Below are positions 1 through 8,237 of a stretch of 64,000 bases of DNA, piece after piece. Source of the DNA: an uncultured Collinsella sp. (GTDB lineage Bacteria > Actinomycetota > Coriobacteriia > Coriobacteriales > Coriobacteriaceae); contig CATYZE010000009.1 of NCBI GenBank assembly GCA_958415525.1, positions 1 to 64,000 on the forward strand, written 5' to 3'. How positions within the stretch are numbered: the stretch's first letter is position 1; every line of letters starts with the position of its first letter. Both the position numbers and the translations under genes were made by a program. Below the pieces are notes generated by a model, which worked only from the letters and a program-made list of their open reading frames with translations, made no database searches and was not told where the DNA came from.

Positions 1-159
1 CCTATATATATTTGTGGGACGAGCTTGAAAACGCACGCACGAGCTGGCATAATCCCCTCTGCTGCACGCAAATCGGATCTACGTCCAGGGCCGTGGCGTG
101 AGCACTATCGCCAAAAGAGGAATATCTCTGTGTAGATTACGCACAGGGAGTGACTTCTG

Positions 160-168
160 TGCTATAGT
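160..168 (+). promoter_or_regulatory. Extended -10 promoter of rpmB
   Basis: TGC directly precedes TATAGT (163-168), giving an extended -10 element. There is no good -35 hexamer at the matching distance, which is tolerated by extended -10 promoters. Transcription would start near 175, leaving a leader of about 48 nt with the Shine-Dalgarno GGAGG at 211-215. The same TGCTAnnnT form recurs before adhE, rpsB, rplU and the cyclophilin gene. Confidence 0.5.
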
Positions 169-222
169 TCAGGCTTGTTTATTAACGCGACATGTTCGTT
201 TGTCGCCCAAGGAGGGTCAGTT

Positions 223-411
223 ATGTCCAAAGTTTGCGAAGTTTGCGGTAAGCACCCCGTTGCCGGTCGCTCCATCAGCCACTCTCACCGCGTCACCAAC
301 CGTAAGTTCCGCCCCAACATCCAGCGCGTTTACGTCGTCGTCGATGGTCACCGTCGCAAGATGAACGTTTGCTCCACCTGCCTCAAGTCCGGCAAGGTTG
401 CGCGCTCCTAA
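223..411 (+). CDS. rpmB: 50S ribosomal protein L28
   Basis: Small basic ribosomal protein of the large subunit, 62 residues, the usual length for L28. The N-terminus MSKVCEVCGKHPVAG carries one CxxC pair and a second CSTC pair lies near residue 50, so this is the zinc-binding (C+) form of L28. The ATG at 223 is chosen because GGAGG lies 7 nt upstream; an in-frame ATG at 175 would add 16 residues unlike the family. It is a single-gene unit with its own promoter and terminator. The function is firm from family knowledge. Confidence 0.97.
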   Translation: MSKVCEVCGKHPVAGRSISHSHRVTNRKFRPNIQRVYVVVDGHRRKMNVCSTCLKSGKVARS

Positions 412-479
412 ATAAGGTCTTACCAACAAGTACCTCGGACTCTCCGGGTCAAAGACCTCGCGTTCATATAGAACTTACC

Positions 480-512
480 AAAGGCGTCCTCTCTTATGGA
501 GGACGCCTTTTT
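480..512 (+). terminator. Intrinsic terminator of rpmB
   Basis: A perfect 12-bp stem pairs 480-491 with 499-510 around a 7-nt loop and is followed by TT. It lies 70 nt after the rpmB stop and directly before the left repeats of the transposase unit. Confidence 0.85.
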
Positions 513-542
513 GCACTCATTGGGGACGCACTCATTGGGGAC
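513..542. repeat. Tandem 15-bp repeat at left edge of transposase unit
   Basis: The 15-mer GCACTCATTGGGGAC occurs twice head to tail at 513-527 and 528-542. The second copy is the outer end of the left inverted repeat of the transposase unit, so the element end has been partly duplicated. Confidence 0.85.
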
Positions 543-580
543 AGACTTACATGAGTGCTTTCATGCATTGGGAACAGACG
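528..580. repeat. Left inverted repeat of REP-transposase unit
   Basis: The reverse complement of 528-580 matches 1519-1571 at about 46 of 53 positions. It contains the core GTCCCCAATGAG (here read as CTCATTGGGGAC) and an inner ATGAGTG/CACTCAT-type hairpin. Such paired palindromic ends are what REP-associated tyrosine transposases recognise in other bacteria; recognition here is inferred. Confidence 0.8.
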
Positions 581-612
581 TAACGCATGCCGGCAGCGGT
601 TCGGCCCCTGCC

Positions 613-1389
613 TCATGCCGCCTCGTTCCAGCCTGTGGTGGCCTTGGTTACGCTTGTGGCGCCGATACCGGTGATACGGGCAATTTGCTTGACCGTGAGA
701 TGCGCCCGCCTGAGCCTCAGCAGACACGCATCACGTTCGGGGTGAGGCAGGGCCTTGAGCAGCGCAGGATCAATGCTCGGCAGGGCCTCGCGTGCGACGG
801 TAAGGGCATCCTCGTCGGGAATCCGTCGACGCGGAAGAATCTCAACTGACCAGATCCGCCCGGCAACTTCCTTAAGATGCTCGCAATAGCGACGAGACCC
901 CCCGACAATATCGAGCATAGGGGCCGCATCGCAGATGTCAAAGGGATCGTAGCCCAGCTGGTATGCCCTAAAGCTTGACCAGCGGTATGCTTCAAGTGAG
1001 TCGATCGCCCCTTTCACAGGATTGAGATGGATATAATCGAGTAGCTGCACCGCCTGTGTGTCAGACTCAACCGCAACACGCGAATAGCGATTGTCAAACA
1101 GGTGGCCCGTTCTTCCCGTTTTTCCATTGAAATACTTGGCATAGGCCGTCAGCGCGCACTGCATTGCCTTTGAAAGGTTGTCATATGGGTCATCAACCAT
1201 CAAATGGAAGTGGTTGTCCATAAGGCACCAGGCCAAAACCGCCACGTCATGGCAGGCAAACCTGTCCGAGATGTCCGATAGAAAACGATAACGGTCGGAA
1301 TCATCTTCAAAAATGATCTGTTTGGAGTTGCCGCGGTCAAAAACGTGATAATAGCCGGTGAGCGAAATTTCGCGGGCGCATCGGGGCAT
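613..1389 (-). CDS. REP-associated tyrosine transposase (Y1/HUH family)
   Basis: Single-strand transposase of the TnpA-REP (RAYT) group, 258 residues. Visible marks: the N-terminal fold beginning TGYYHVFDRGNSK, the HUH metal motif as His60-Phe-His62 in CLMDNHFHLM, a following helix with Tyr83 and Tyr86 (one is the likely nucleophile) and the GRTGHLFDNRY segment. The C-terminal 30 residues (HLTVKQIARITGIG) resemble a helix-turn-helix. The start at 1389 follows AAAGGAGA; the upstream ATG at 1404 overlaps that ribosome site. The gene appears intact and is flanked by inverted REP-like repeats. Members of this group are usually domesticated single-copy genes that spread REP sequences rather than themselves. 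Confidence 0.93.
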   Translation of the reverse strand: MPRCAREISLTGYYHVFDRGNSKQIIFEDDSDRYRFLSDISDRFACHDVAVLAWCLMDNHFHLMVDDPYDNLSKAMQCALTAYAKYFNGKTGRTGHLFDNRYSRVAVESDTQAVQLLDYIHLNPVKGAIDSLEAYRWSSFRAYQLGYDPFDICDAAPMLDIVGGSRRYCEHLKEVAGRIWSVEILPRRRIPDEDALTVAREALPSIDPALLKALPHPERDACLLRLRRAHLTVKQIARITGIGATSVTKATTGWNEAA

Positions 1390-1518
1390 AATCTCTCCTT
1401 TCAAAACTGATCAGGCAACACCTAAAAGGAGAGAAGCAACGCGAAATGCTGAGCCTGTGACCTATTTATATACAATGAACGACAAAAACATGCCCAAAAC
1501 GACAAAATGACAAATCGA

Positions 1519-1571
1519 TGTCTGTCCCAAATGAGTGAAAGCACTCATATAAGTCTGTCCCCAATGAGCGG
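1519..1571. repeat. Right inverted repeat of REP-transposase unit
   Basis: Partner of 528-580 in inverted orientation, about 46 of 53 positions identical. It holds a perfect 7-bp hairpin, ATGAGTG (1531-1537) with CACTCAT (1542-1548) around AAAG, and two copies of the core GTCCC(C)AATGAG. Confidence 0.8.
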
Positions 1572-1599
1572 GGCGATGCATGTCCCCAATGAGCGGGGC
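1556..1599. repeat. Tandem 19-bp repeat at right edge of transposase unit
   Basis: TGTCCCCAATGAGCGGGGC occurs at 1556-1574 and again at 1581-1599, a 25-bp period. This mirrors the tandem duplication at the left edge and suggests the element ends grow by copying of a core unit. Confidence 0.85.
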
Positions 1600-1625
1600 A
1601 ATGCAATAGGCAGATAGTTTTAGTT

Positions 1626-1653
1626 AAAACGCTTCAGTTTATTGAAGCGTTTT
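1626..1653 (+). terminator. Terminator-like hairpin upstream of adhE
   Basis: A perfect 11-bp stem, AAAACGCTTCA (1626-1636) with TGAAGCGTTTT (1643-1653), closes a 6-nt loop and ends in a short T run. Nothing on the plus strand immediately upstream needs termination except the transposase unit, so it may insulate adhE, or it may be a leftover of a displaced gene end. Confidence 0.6.
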
Positions 1654-1697
1654 AGTGTGCCTTTTAGAGGAATCTGACCGTTCGCCGAATAATTTCT

Positions 1698-1706
1698 TGC
1701 TATCAT
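1698..1706 (+). promoter_or_regulatory. Extended -10 promoter of adhE
   Basis: TGC followed by TATCAT (1701-1706) forms an extended -10; no clear -35 is seen. The hexamer is bracketed by a short inverted repeat, CTTGC (1696-1700) and GCAAG (1707-1711), which could be an operator. The leader is about 35 nt and ends in the ribosome site AAGGAG (1735-1740). Confidence 0.45.
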
Positions 1707-1746
1707 GCAAGGCGTAGGGTAAATCTCCGATCGCAAGGAGAAACAA

Positions 1747-4395
1747 ATGGTGAAAAAGTCACCGGAAAACACTACTCCCGCAATTGTGGACAACGTAGAG
1801 GCGCTTGAGGCTAAGCTCGCTCAGATGCGAGAGGCCCAGGCGCTTTTTGCTACGTACACGCAGGAGCAGGTCGACAAGATCTTCTATGAGGCCGCCATGG
1901 CCGCCAACAAGGCTCGTATCCCGTTGGCGAAGATGGCCATCGAGGAGACCGGCCGCGGCGTTCTTGAGGACAAGGTCATCAAGAACCACTACGCCGCAGA
2001 GTACATCTACAACGCTTACAAGAACACCAAGACCTGTGGCGTTCTGGAGCGCGACGAGGCCTACGGCATCACCAAGATCGCCGAGCCCATCGGCATCGTG
2101 GGCGCCGTCATCCCGACGACCAACCCCACCTCCACCGCGATCTTCAAGACGCTGATCAGCCTGAAGACCCGCAACGCCATCATCATCTCCCCGCACCCGG
2201 CTGCCGCCAAGTGCACCATCGCCGCCGCTAAGCTCGTGCTTGACGCCGCCGTCAAGGCCGGTGCCCCCGAGGGCATCATCGGCTGGGTCGATGTCCCCTC
2301 CATCGAGCTGACCAACATGGTCATGCGCGACGTCGACATCATCCTCGCCACCGGTGGCCCGGGCATGGTCAAGGCCGCCTACTCCTCGGGCAAGCCCGCC
2401 TTGGGCGTTGGCGCCGGTAACACCCCGGTCGTCATCGACGACACCGCCGACGTGCTGCTCGCCGTCAACTCCATCATCCACTCCAAGACCTTCGACAACG
2501 GCATGATCTGCGCTTCCGAGCAGTCCGTGACCGTCATCGACACCATCTATGACCAGGTTAAGGCCGAGTTCCAGAAGCGCGGCTGCTACTTCGTCAAGCA
2601 GGGCGCCGAGATGGAGGCCCTGCGCGCCGCCATGTTCAAGAACGGCGCCCTCGATCACCGCATCCCCGGCATGGCTGCCGCCAAGATCGCTGAGCTCGCC
2701 GGCATCGAGGTTCCCGCCAAGACCAAGATCCTGATCGCCGAGGTCACCTCCACCGACCCCGCCAAGGAGGAGTTCTCCCACGAGAAGCTCTCCCCGGTCC
2801 TGGCCATGTATCACGCCAAGGACTTCCAGGAGGCCGTCGACAAGGCCGAGCACCTGGTGCTCGCCGGTGGCCCGGGCCACACCGCCTCTCTGTACGTGCA
2901 CCCCGCCCAGGCCGAGAAGATCAGCCTGTTCGAGCACGTCATGAAGGCCTGCCGTATCGTCATCAACACCCCGTCCTCGCACGGTGGCATCGGTGACCTG
3001 TACAACTTTGGCATGAAGCCGTCTCTGACCCTGGGCTGCGGCTCCTGGGGCGGCAACTCCGTCTCCGAGAACGTTGGGGTGAAGCACTTGATCAACGTTA
3101 AGACTGTGGCCGAGCGCCGTGAGAACATGCTGTGGTTCCGCGCTCCCGAGAAGGTCTACTTCAAGAAGGGTTCCACGCCCGTCGCCCTCGACGAGCTCGG
3201 TACCGTCATGGGCAAGAAGCGCGCCTTCATCGTCACCGACCAGTTCCTCTTCAAGAATGGCAACACCCGCGCCATCGAGGCCAAGCTCGACGAGATGGGC
3301 ATCGCCCACGACTGCTTCTACGACGTCGAGCCCGATCCGTCGCTGCAGTGCGCACGTCGCGGCGCCAAGCAGATGGCTCTCTTTGAGCCTGACGTGATCA
3401 TCGCCGTCGGCGGTGGCTCCGCTATGGACGCCGGCAAGATCATGTGGATGATGTACGAGCACCCCGAGTGCAAGTTTGAGGACATGGCCATGGACTTCAT
3501 GGACATCCGCAAGCGTATCTTCACTTTCCCCGAGATGGGCAAGAAGGCCTACTTCGTCGCCGTCCCGACCTCTTCGGGTACCGGCTCCGAGTGCACGCCG
3601 TTTGCCATCATCACCGACAAGGAGACCGGCATCAAGTGGCCGCTCGCCGACTACGCGCTGCTCCCCAACATGGCTATCGTCGACGCCGACAACTGCATGA
3701 CCGCCCCGCGCGGCCTGACCGCTGCCTCCGGCATCGACGTCATGACCCACGCCATCGAGTCCTACGTCTCCATCATGGCTTCCGACTACACCAAGGGCCT
3801 CTCCGAGCGCGCTGCTAAGCTCGTCTTCGAGAACCTGCCCTCCAGCTTCACGAACGGCGCCAAGGACCCGCATGCCCGCGAGGAGATGCACAACGCCTCT
3901 TGCATGGCCGGTATGGCCTTCGCCAACGCCTTCCTGGGCCTCAACCACTCCATGGCTCACAAGCTCGGCGCCTTCCATCACCTGCCCCACGGCCTCGCCA
4001 ACGCCGTCATCCTGACCCGCGTTATGCGCTACAACGCCGCTGAGGCTCCCGTCAAGATGGGCACCTTCTCCCAGTATCCTTACCCCAACGCGCTGCACAA
4101 CTACGCCGAGATGGCCAAGTACTGCGGCATCGAGGGCAAGGACGACAAGGAGGTCTTCGAGAACTTCATCACGAAGCTCGAGGAGCTCAAGGACTTCATC
4201 GGCGTCAAGAAGACCATCGCCGACTACGGTGTTGACGAGCAGTACTTCCTCGACACCCTCGACGAGATGACCGAGCAGGCATTCAACGACCAGTGCACCG
4301 GCGCCAACCCTCGCTACCCGCTCATGAGCGAGATCAAGGAGCTCTACCTGGACGCCTACTACGGCCGCGAGCCTCAGGATTACGCCGTCTGCTAG
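1747..4395 (+). CDS. adhE: Bifunctional acetaldehyde-CoA / alcohol dehydrogenase
   Basis: Reduces acetyl-CoA to acetaldehyde and then ethanol with two NADH, regenerating NAD+ during fermentation; the family forms long cytoplasmic spirosomes. At 882 residues it has both expected parts: an N-terminal CoA-dependent aldehyde dehydrogenase with catalytic Cys255 in NGMICASEQS, a linker near residue 450, and a C-terminal iron-dependent alcohol dehydrogenase with GGGSAMDAGK near 554 and the histidine-rich metal site HSMAHKLGAFHHLPHG near 732. The start follows AAGGAG by 6 nt. It is a single-gene unit, strongly biased to C-ending codons, consistent with high expression. A long open frame on the opposite strand is an artefact of this codon bias. 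Confidence 0.98.
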   Translation: MVKKSPENTTPAIVDNVEALEAKLAQMREAQALFATYTQEQVDKIFYEAAMAANKARIPLAKMAIEETGRGVLEDKVIKNHYAAEYIYNAYKNTKTCGVLERDEAYGITKIAEPIGIVGAVIPTTNPTSTAIFKTLISLKTRNAIIISPHPAAAKCTIAAAKLVLDAAVKAGAPEGIIGWVDVPSIELTNMVMRDVDIILATGGPGMVKAAYSSGKPALGVGAGNTPVVIDDTADVLLAVNSIIHSKTFDNGMICASEQSVTVIDTIYDQVKAEFQKRGCYFVKQGAEMEALRAAMFKNGALDHRIPGMAAAKIAELAGIEVPAKTKILIAEVTSTDPAKEEFSHEKLSPVLAMYHAKDFQEAVDKAEHLVLAGGPGHTASLYVHPAQAEKISLFEHVMKACRIVINTPSSHGGIGDLYNFGMKPSLTLGCGSWGGNSVSENVGVKHLINVKTVAERRENMLWFRAPEKVYFKKGSTPVALDELGTVMGKKRAFIVTDQFLFKNGNTRAIEAKLDEMGIAHDCFYDVEPDPSLQCARRGAKQMALFEPDVIIAVGGGSAMDAGKIMWMMYEHPECKFEDMAMDFMDIRKRIFTFPEMGKKAYFVAVPTSSGTGSECTPFAIITDKETGIKWPLADYALLPNMAIVDADNCMTAPRGLTAASGIDVMTHAIESYVSIMASDYTKGLSERAAKLVFENLPSSFTNGAKDPHAREEMHNASCMAGMAFANAFLGLNHSMAHKLGAFHHLPHGLANAVILTRVMRYNAAEAPVKMGTFSQYPYPNALHNYAEMAKYCGIEGKDDKEVFENFITKLEELKDFIGVKKTIADYGVDEQYFLDTLDEMTEQAFNDQCTGANPRYPLMSEIKELYLDAYYGREPQDYAVC

Positions 4396-4412
4396 TTTTA
4401 GCACGGTTTTTA

Positions 4413-4451
4413 ACGGCGGGGGTGCACGGGTGTTTCACACACCCCCGCCGT
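4413..4451 (+). terminator. Hairpin after adhE
   Basis: A perfect 12-bp GC-rich stem pairs 4413-4424 with 4440-4451. The T run after it is poor (CGCTTCTAT), so it may be a weak terminator that lets some reading pass into the next gene. Confidence 0.6.
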
Positions 4452-4483
4452 CGCTTCTATCGCATCGTTGAAAGGATGCAACC

Positions 4484-5248
4484 ATGCTGCTACCCGATTC
4501 CAAGACCGAGCTCGTCCGCCGTGGCAACAAGGTCGTTTACGACCTGGGCGACAAGATCGTCAAGGTCTTTAACGAGACCAAGCCTGTCTCCGACGTGTTC
4601 AACGAGGCTTTGAATCTTGCCCGCATCAATGAGTGCGGCATCCGCAGCCCCAAGGCTCTCGAGGTTTCCCAGCTCGAGAACGCCAACGGCTGGGCGCTCG
4701 TGACCGAGAAGGTTCCGGGCACCACCCTTGCCGAGAAGATGACTGCCGAGCCCCAGCGCTTTGGTGAGTATCTCGAGATGTTCGTCGACCTCCAGATCGA
4801 GATCCACGGCTACACCTCCCCGCTGCTCAACCGTCAGCGCGACAAGTTCGCCCGCATGATCGACAGCCTTGATCAGCTCAATGCCACCACGCGCTACAAC
4901 CTTCAGGAGCGTCTGGACGGCATGACCAAGGAGTTCAAGGTCTGCCACGGCGACTTCAACCCCTCCAACGTCATCGTCGGCGACGACGGCCAGCTCTATG
5001 TGTGCGACTGGGCACACGCCACCCAGGGCTCCCCTGCTGCCGACGTTGCCACCACCTACCTGCTCTTCGCCCTCAACAGCAAGGATCAGGCCGAGGCCTA
5101 CCTGGAGCTCTACTGCGACCGCGCCGACATGCCCATGCAGGTCGTGCGTCAGTGGACGAGCATCGTCGCCGCTTCCGAGCTCGCTCGTAAGCGCAACGTG
5201 AACGATGAGTTCCTCAAGAACTGGATCGACGTCGTCGATTATCAGTAA
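4484..5248 (+). CDS. Aminoglycoside/choline-type phosphotransferase family protein
   Basis: Protein-kinase-like small-molecule phosphotransferase of 254 residues. The catalytic loop CHGDFNPSNVI has the expected Asp157, followed by a metal-binding CDWAHATQGSPAADVA segment; the N-terminal lobe holds KIVKVFNE and VTEKVPGTTL. The substrate cannot be told from sequence: relatives act on choline, homoserine, sugars or antibiotics, and a house-keeping role is more likely than resistance given the chromosomal setting. The start at 4484 follows AAAGGA. It sits 88 nt after adhE behind a hairpin, so co-transcription with adhE is possible but not shown. Confidence 0.85.
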   Translation: MLLPDSKTELVRRGNKVVYDLGDKIVKVFNETKPVSDVFNEALNLARINECGIRSPKALEVSQLENANGWALVTEKVPGTTLAEKMTAEPQRFGEYLEMFVDLQIEIHGYTSPLLNRQRDKFARMIDSLDQLNATTRYNLQERLDGMTKEFKVCHGDFNPSNVIVGDDGQLYVCDWAHATQGSPAADVATTYLLFALNSKDQAEAYLELYCDRADMPMQVVRQWTSIVAASELARKRNVNDEFLKNWIDVVDYQ

Positions 5249-5280
5249 TATCTGAGCGATTTATTTCGCATCGGAGGCAC

Positions 5281-5323
5281 AAAGGAAACCCCGCAGCTCA
5301 CATGGGCTGCGGGGTTTCCTTTT
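5281..5323 (+). terminator. Strong intrinsic terminator
   Basis: A perfect 17-bp stem pairs 5281-5297 with 5306-5322 around an 8-nt loop and ends in a T-rich side. It ends the adhE-phosphotransferase region on the plus strand and, being symmetrical, may also act on minus-strand reading. Confidence 0.9.
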
Positions 5324-5350
5324 AGCTACTAAAGATTCTTAGACGCAAAT

Positions 5351-5388
5351 GCGGCCCTGCACCTCTCCCTCGAGAGACGCAGGGCCGC
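5351..5388 (-). terminator. Terminator-like hairpin after proS
   Basis: GCGGCCCTGC (5351-5360) pairs with GCAGGGCCGC (5379-5388); an inner CTCT/AGAG pairing can extend it. On the minus strand it is followed only by ATTTGCG, so termination may rely on the neighbouring 5281-5322 hairpin. Confidence 0.6.
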
Positions 5389-5419
5389 TTCGTAAGCGCA
5401 CTCAACGCGGCGGGCTCGA

Positions 5420-7141
5420 TTAACGGCGTGCCGCCTTCACAAGCTCGGCGACCTTGGCGACGACCTCATCGATCGCCACATCCTCGCGCTCGCCCGAAGC
5501 ACGGTCCTTGAGCTCAACGGTACCGTTCTTAAGGCCGCGCTTGCCCAGAATCACCTGATACGGGAAGCCCATAAGGTCGTTATCGGCAAACTTGAAGCCG
5601 GGACGCTCGTCACGGTCATCGACGACGACCTCAATACCCTCGGCGCACAGAGCCTCGACGATTTGATCGCAGACGGTAGCGCACTCCTCCTTCTTGGGAT
5701 CGAGCGGAATCACCGCAACCTCGTACGGAGCGACGGAAACCGGCCAGACGATGCCGTGCTCGTCGTTGTGCTGCTCCACGACGGCAGCGAGCGAGCGAGA
5801 CACGCCCACGCCGTAGCAACCCATGATAAGCGGCTTCTCCTTGCCGTCCTCGTCCATAAAAGTGGCACCCATGGCCTCGGAGTACTTGGTGCCAAGCTGG
5901 AACACCTGGGAGACCTCGATACCGCGAGCAGCAGAGAGCGGCTTGCCGCAGTGGGGGCAGGGATCGCCGGCGACGACGGTGACCAGGTCGGCCCACTCAT
6001 CGACGGTAAAGTCACGCTCGGGGCAGGCACCGGTAAAGTGGTAGTCGACCTCGTTGGCGCCACAAGCCCACGACTTCGACTCACGCAGGCTCTCGTCGCA
6101 AACCAGACGGATGCCCTCGGGCAGGTTAACCGGTCCGATAAAGCCCTTGTGCAAACCGTTCGCCTGAAGTTCCTCGTCGGTCATCATGCGATAGCCCTTG
6201 CCAAAGACATGCTCGGCCTTGCAGTCATTGAGCTCGTGGTCGCCCGGGACAATGGCCACAACTGGCTTACCCCCGGCGTCGATGAGTGCCAGCGACTTGC
6301 GGGTGCCGTTCTCGGGGAAACCGAAGAACTTGGCAACGGCCTCGATGGTGCCCATGCCCGGAGTCTCGACCTTGGCGAGCGTACCGTCGCCGGGACCCTC
6401 GGTCACAACGACCTTGGTGCTTGCAGCCTCGTCATCGGCAGCAAAACCGCAATCGTCGCAGTAGACGAGCGAGGCCTCGCCGGCGTCGGCCAGCGCCATG
6501 TACTCGACGGAGGTGTCGCCGCCGATCTCGCCGGAATCGGCGACAACGGGCAGGGCCTTGATGTAGCAGCGCTCGCAGATGTTGGCGTAGGCCTGCTTCA
6601 TCTTGTCGTACTCCTCCTGCAGACTCTCCTGCGTGGCAGAGAAGCTGTAGGCGTCCTTCATGATGAACTCGCGACCGCGCATCAGGCCAAAACGGGGACG
6701 GAATTCGTCGCGGAACTTGTCCTGGATATGATAGAGATTCACCGGCAGCTGCTTGTAGGAACGCAGTTCATTGCGCACCAGGGCAGTCACGGTCTCCTCG
6801 TGCGTGGGGCCGAGCACGAACTCACGGCCGTGGCGGTCATCAAAGCGCACGAGTTCCTTGCCATAGGCATCGATACGACCGGACTCGCGCCAAAGCTCGG
6901 CATCGACCATGATGGGCATCATGAGCTCCTGGGCGCCGGCAGCATCCATCTCGTCGCGAACGATGTTCTCGATCTTGCGAATCGACCGCCACGCGAGCGG
7001 CAGATAGGAATAGAGACCGGCGGCCTCCTTGCGGATCATGCCGGCACGAAGCAGCAGACGATGGCTCGCAAGTTCGGCGTCGGCCGGATCCTCTTTGAGC
7101 GTCGGAGCATACAGCTTAGACATATACATTGCTCGAGTCAT
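5420..7141 (-). CDS. proS: Prolyl-tRNA synthetase (bacterial type)
   Basis: Charges tRNA-Pro. The 573 residues match the bacterial type with the class II catalytic core, an editing domain inserted in the middle (about residues 225-410) and the C-terminal anticodon-binding domain. Class II signatures visible: motif 2 region RDEFRPRFGLMRGREFIMKDAYSF and motif 3 region GCYGVGVSRSLAAVVEQ. The ATG at 7141 is chosen because GAGGAG lies 7 nt upstream and the codon directly abuts the ispG stop (TAAATG), so translation is coupled. Last gene of the long pyrH-to-proS run. Confidence 0.97.
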   Translation of the reverse strand: MTRAMYMSKLYAPTLKEDPADAELASHRLLLRAGMIRKEAAGLYSYLPLAWRSIRKIENIVRDEMDAAGAQELMMPIMVDAELWRESGRIDAYGKELVRFDDRHGREFVLGPTHEETVTALVRNELRSYKQLPVNLYHIQDKFRDEFRPRFGLMRGREFIMKDAYSFSATQESLQEEYDKMKQAYANICERCYIKALPVVADSGEIGGDTSVEYMALADAGEASLVYCDDCGFAADDEAASTKVVVTEGPGDGTLAKVETPGMGTIEAVAKFFGFPENGTRKSLALIDAGGKPVVAIVPGDHELNDCKAEHVFGKGYRMMTDEELQANGLHKGFIGPVNLPEGIRLVCDESLRESKSWACGANEVDYHFTGACPERDFTVDEWADLVTVVAGDPCPHCGKPLSAARGIEVSQVFQLGTKYSEAMGATFMDEDGKEKPLIMGCYGVGVSRSLAAVVEQHNDEHGIVWPVSVAPYEVAVIPLDPKKEECATVCDQIVEALCAEGIEVVVDDRDERPGFKFADNDLMGFPYQVILGKRGLKNGTVELKDRASGEREDVAIDEVVAKVAELVKAARR

Positions 7142-8224
7142 TTATTTCTCCTCAATTAGCTTGTCGACCTCGGCCATAAGCGCATCGACAATTTGGTCCT
7201 CAGCTACTTTACCAATGATCTGGCCGTGCGAAAAGAGCAGGCCCTGACCTCGTCCGCAGGCAACACCCAAGTCGGCATCGGAGGCCTCGCCGGGGCCATT
7301 GACCGCACATCCCATCACGGCGATCGAAAGCGGCGCGGAGTAGTTCTTAAGCCGCTCGGTGACCTCCTCGGCGATGGGAATAAGGTTGACCTGGCAACGA
7401 GCACACGTGGGGCACGAGACGATCTCGGGACCACGGCGGCGAAGGCCGAGCGACTGCAGGATACCCCAGGCGACCGGCGGCTCCTCGACCGGATCGGCCG
7501 TAAGCGAGACGCGCATGGTGTCGCCAATGCCCTCGGAAAGCAGAATACCCAGGCCCACGGAGCTCTTAATGGTGCCCTGGAGCTTGGTTCCGGCCTCAGT
7601 CACACCCAAATGAAGCGGAACATGGGGGATTTCGCGCGACAGGGCACGATAGGTATCAAGCGTCGTAGACACGCTATGTGCCTTGGCGGAAAGCACGATG
7701 TTGGTAAAGCCGCGATCCTCAAAATGTTTGACGAAACGCTCGCTCGACATCACGAGTTTCTCGGGCTGCGTAAGCCCATCGCGCTCGGCGATATCCTGCT
7801 CAAGCGAGCCGGCGTTCACGCCAATGCGAATCGCGCACCCAGCGGCGCCCGCAGCATCGATCACGGCATCGACCTTGGCCCAATCGCCGATGTTGCCGGG
7901 ATTGATACGCAGCTTGGCGGCACCGGCCTCAACGGCGCCAATGGCGAGCTTATGGTTAAAGTGGATATCAGCGACAATCGGCACCGGAGACTCGGCACAG
8001 ATGATACGGAAGCCCTCGAGCGCGGCCTCGGTGGGCACGCTCACACGCACGATATCGCAGCCAGCCTGCGCCAACGCGCACACTTGCGCAAGCGTTGCCT
8101 GGGCATCAGCGGTATCGGTGCAGGTCATGGATTGGACCACCACCGGCGCGCCGCCACCGATCTGCACACCGCCCACATGCACGGGGCGCGTCAACTCGCG
8201 AGGCAAAGGATGGGATAAAGACAA
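7142..8224 (-). CDS. ispG: 4-hydroxy-3-methylbut-2-enyl diphosphate synthase
   Basis: Seventh enzyme of the MEP isoprenoid pathway, an iron-sulfur protein converting MEcPP to HMBPP. The TIM-barrel part holds QSMTCTDTAD and VADIHFNHKLA; the cluster-binding C-terminal part has the CPTCARC pair and GCAVNGPGEA. At about 360 residues it is the normal single-module size. The start is uncertain: TTG at 8224 lies 8 nt after GGGGAG and is preferred, while GTG at 8233 touches that site. Longer reading to 8311 overlaps rseP and is not supported. It lies between rseP and proS, a position empty in most Firmicutes versions of this cluster, and joins dxr as a second MEP gene here. Confidence 0.95.
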   Translation of the reverse strand: MSLSHPLPRELTRPVHVGGVQIGGGAPVVVQSMTCTDTADAQATLAQVCALAQAGCDIVRVSVPTEAALEGFRIICAESPVPIVADIHFNHKLAIGAVEAGAAKLRINPGNIGDWAKVDAVIDAAGAAGCAIRIGVNAGSLEQDIAERDGLTQPEKLVMSSERFVKHFEDRGFTNIVLSAKAHSVSTTLDTYRALSREIPHVPLHLGVTEAGTKLQGTIKSSVGLGILLSEGIGDTMRVSLTADPVEEPPVAWGILQSLGLRRRGPEIVSCPTCARCQVNLIPIAEEVTERLKNYSAPLSIAVMGCAVNGPGEASDADLGVACGRGQGLLFSHGQIIGKVAEDQIVDALMAEVDKLIEEK

Positions 8225-8237
8225 TCCAAACACTCCC

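Noticed and set aside
1..50. Short divergent open frame on the minus strand from ATG at 50, running off the left edge, with GAGGGG upstream
   Set aside because: Only 16 residues are visible, the ribosome-site spacing is short (3 nt) and the sequence matches no expected neighbour of rpmB, so it is not listed as a gene.
613..1389. IS200/IS605 insertion sequence
   Set aside because: The protein is 258 residues with a C-terminal extension and no TnpB partner, and the ends are inverted REP-like repeats, so it fits the RAYT group better.
528..1571. CRISPR-like array at the transposase edges
   Set aside because: Repeats are too few, directly adjacent or inverted, with no spacers and no cas genes.
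1759..4404. 881-codon open frame opposite adhE
   Set aside because: It is the antisense shadow of a highly biased gene; its protein is low-complexity Val/Leu/Gly-rich with no family pattern. The same holds for the long frames opposite ppdK, proS, glyS and the DAHP synthase.
4484..5248. Aminoglycoside resistance gene
   Set aside because: The fold is right, but relatives have many substrates and the gene sits in a housekeeping context without mobile-element marks, so resistance is not claimed.
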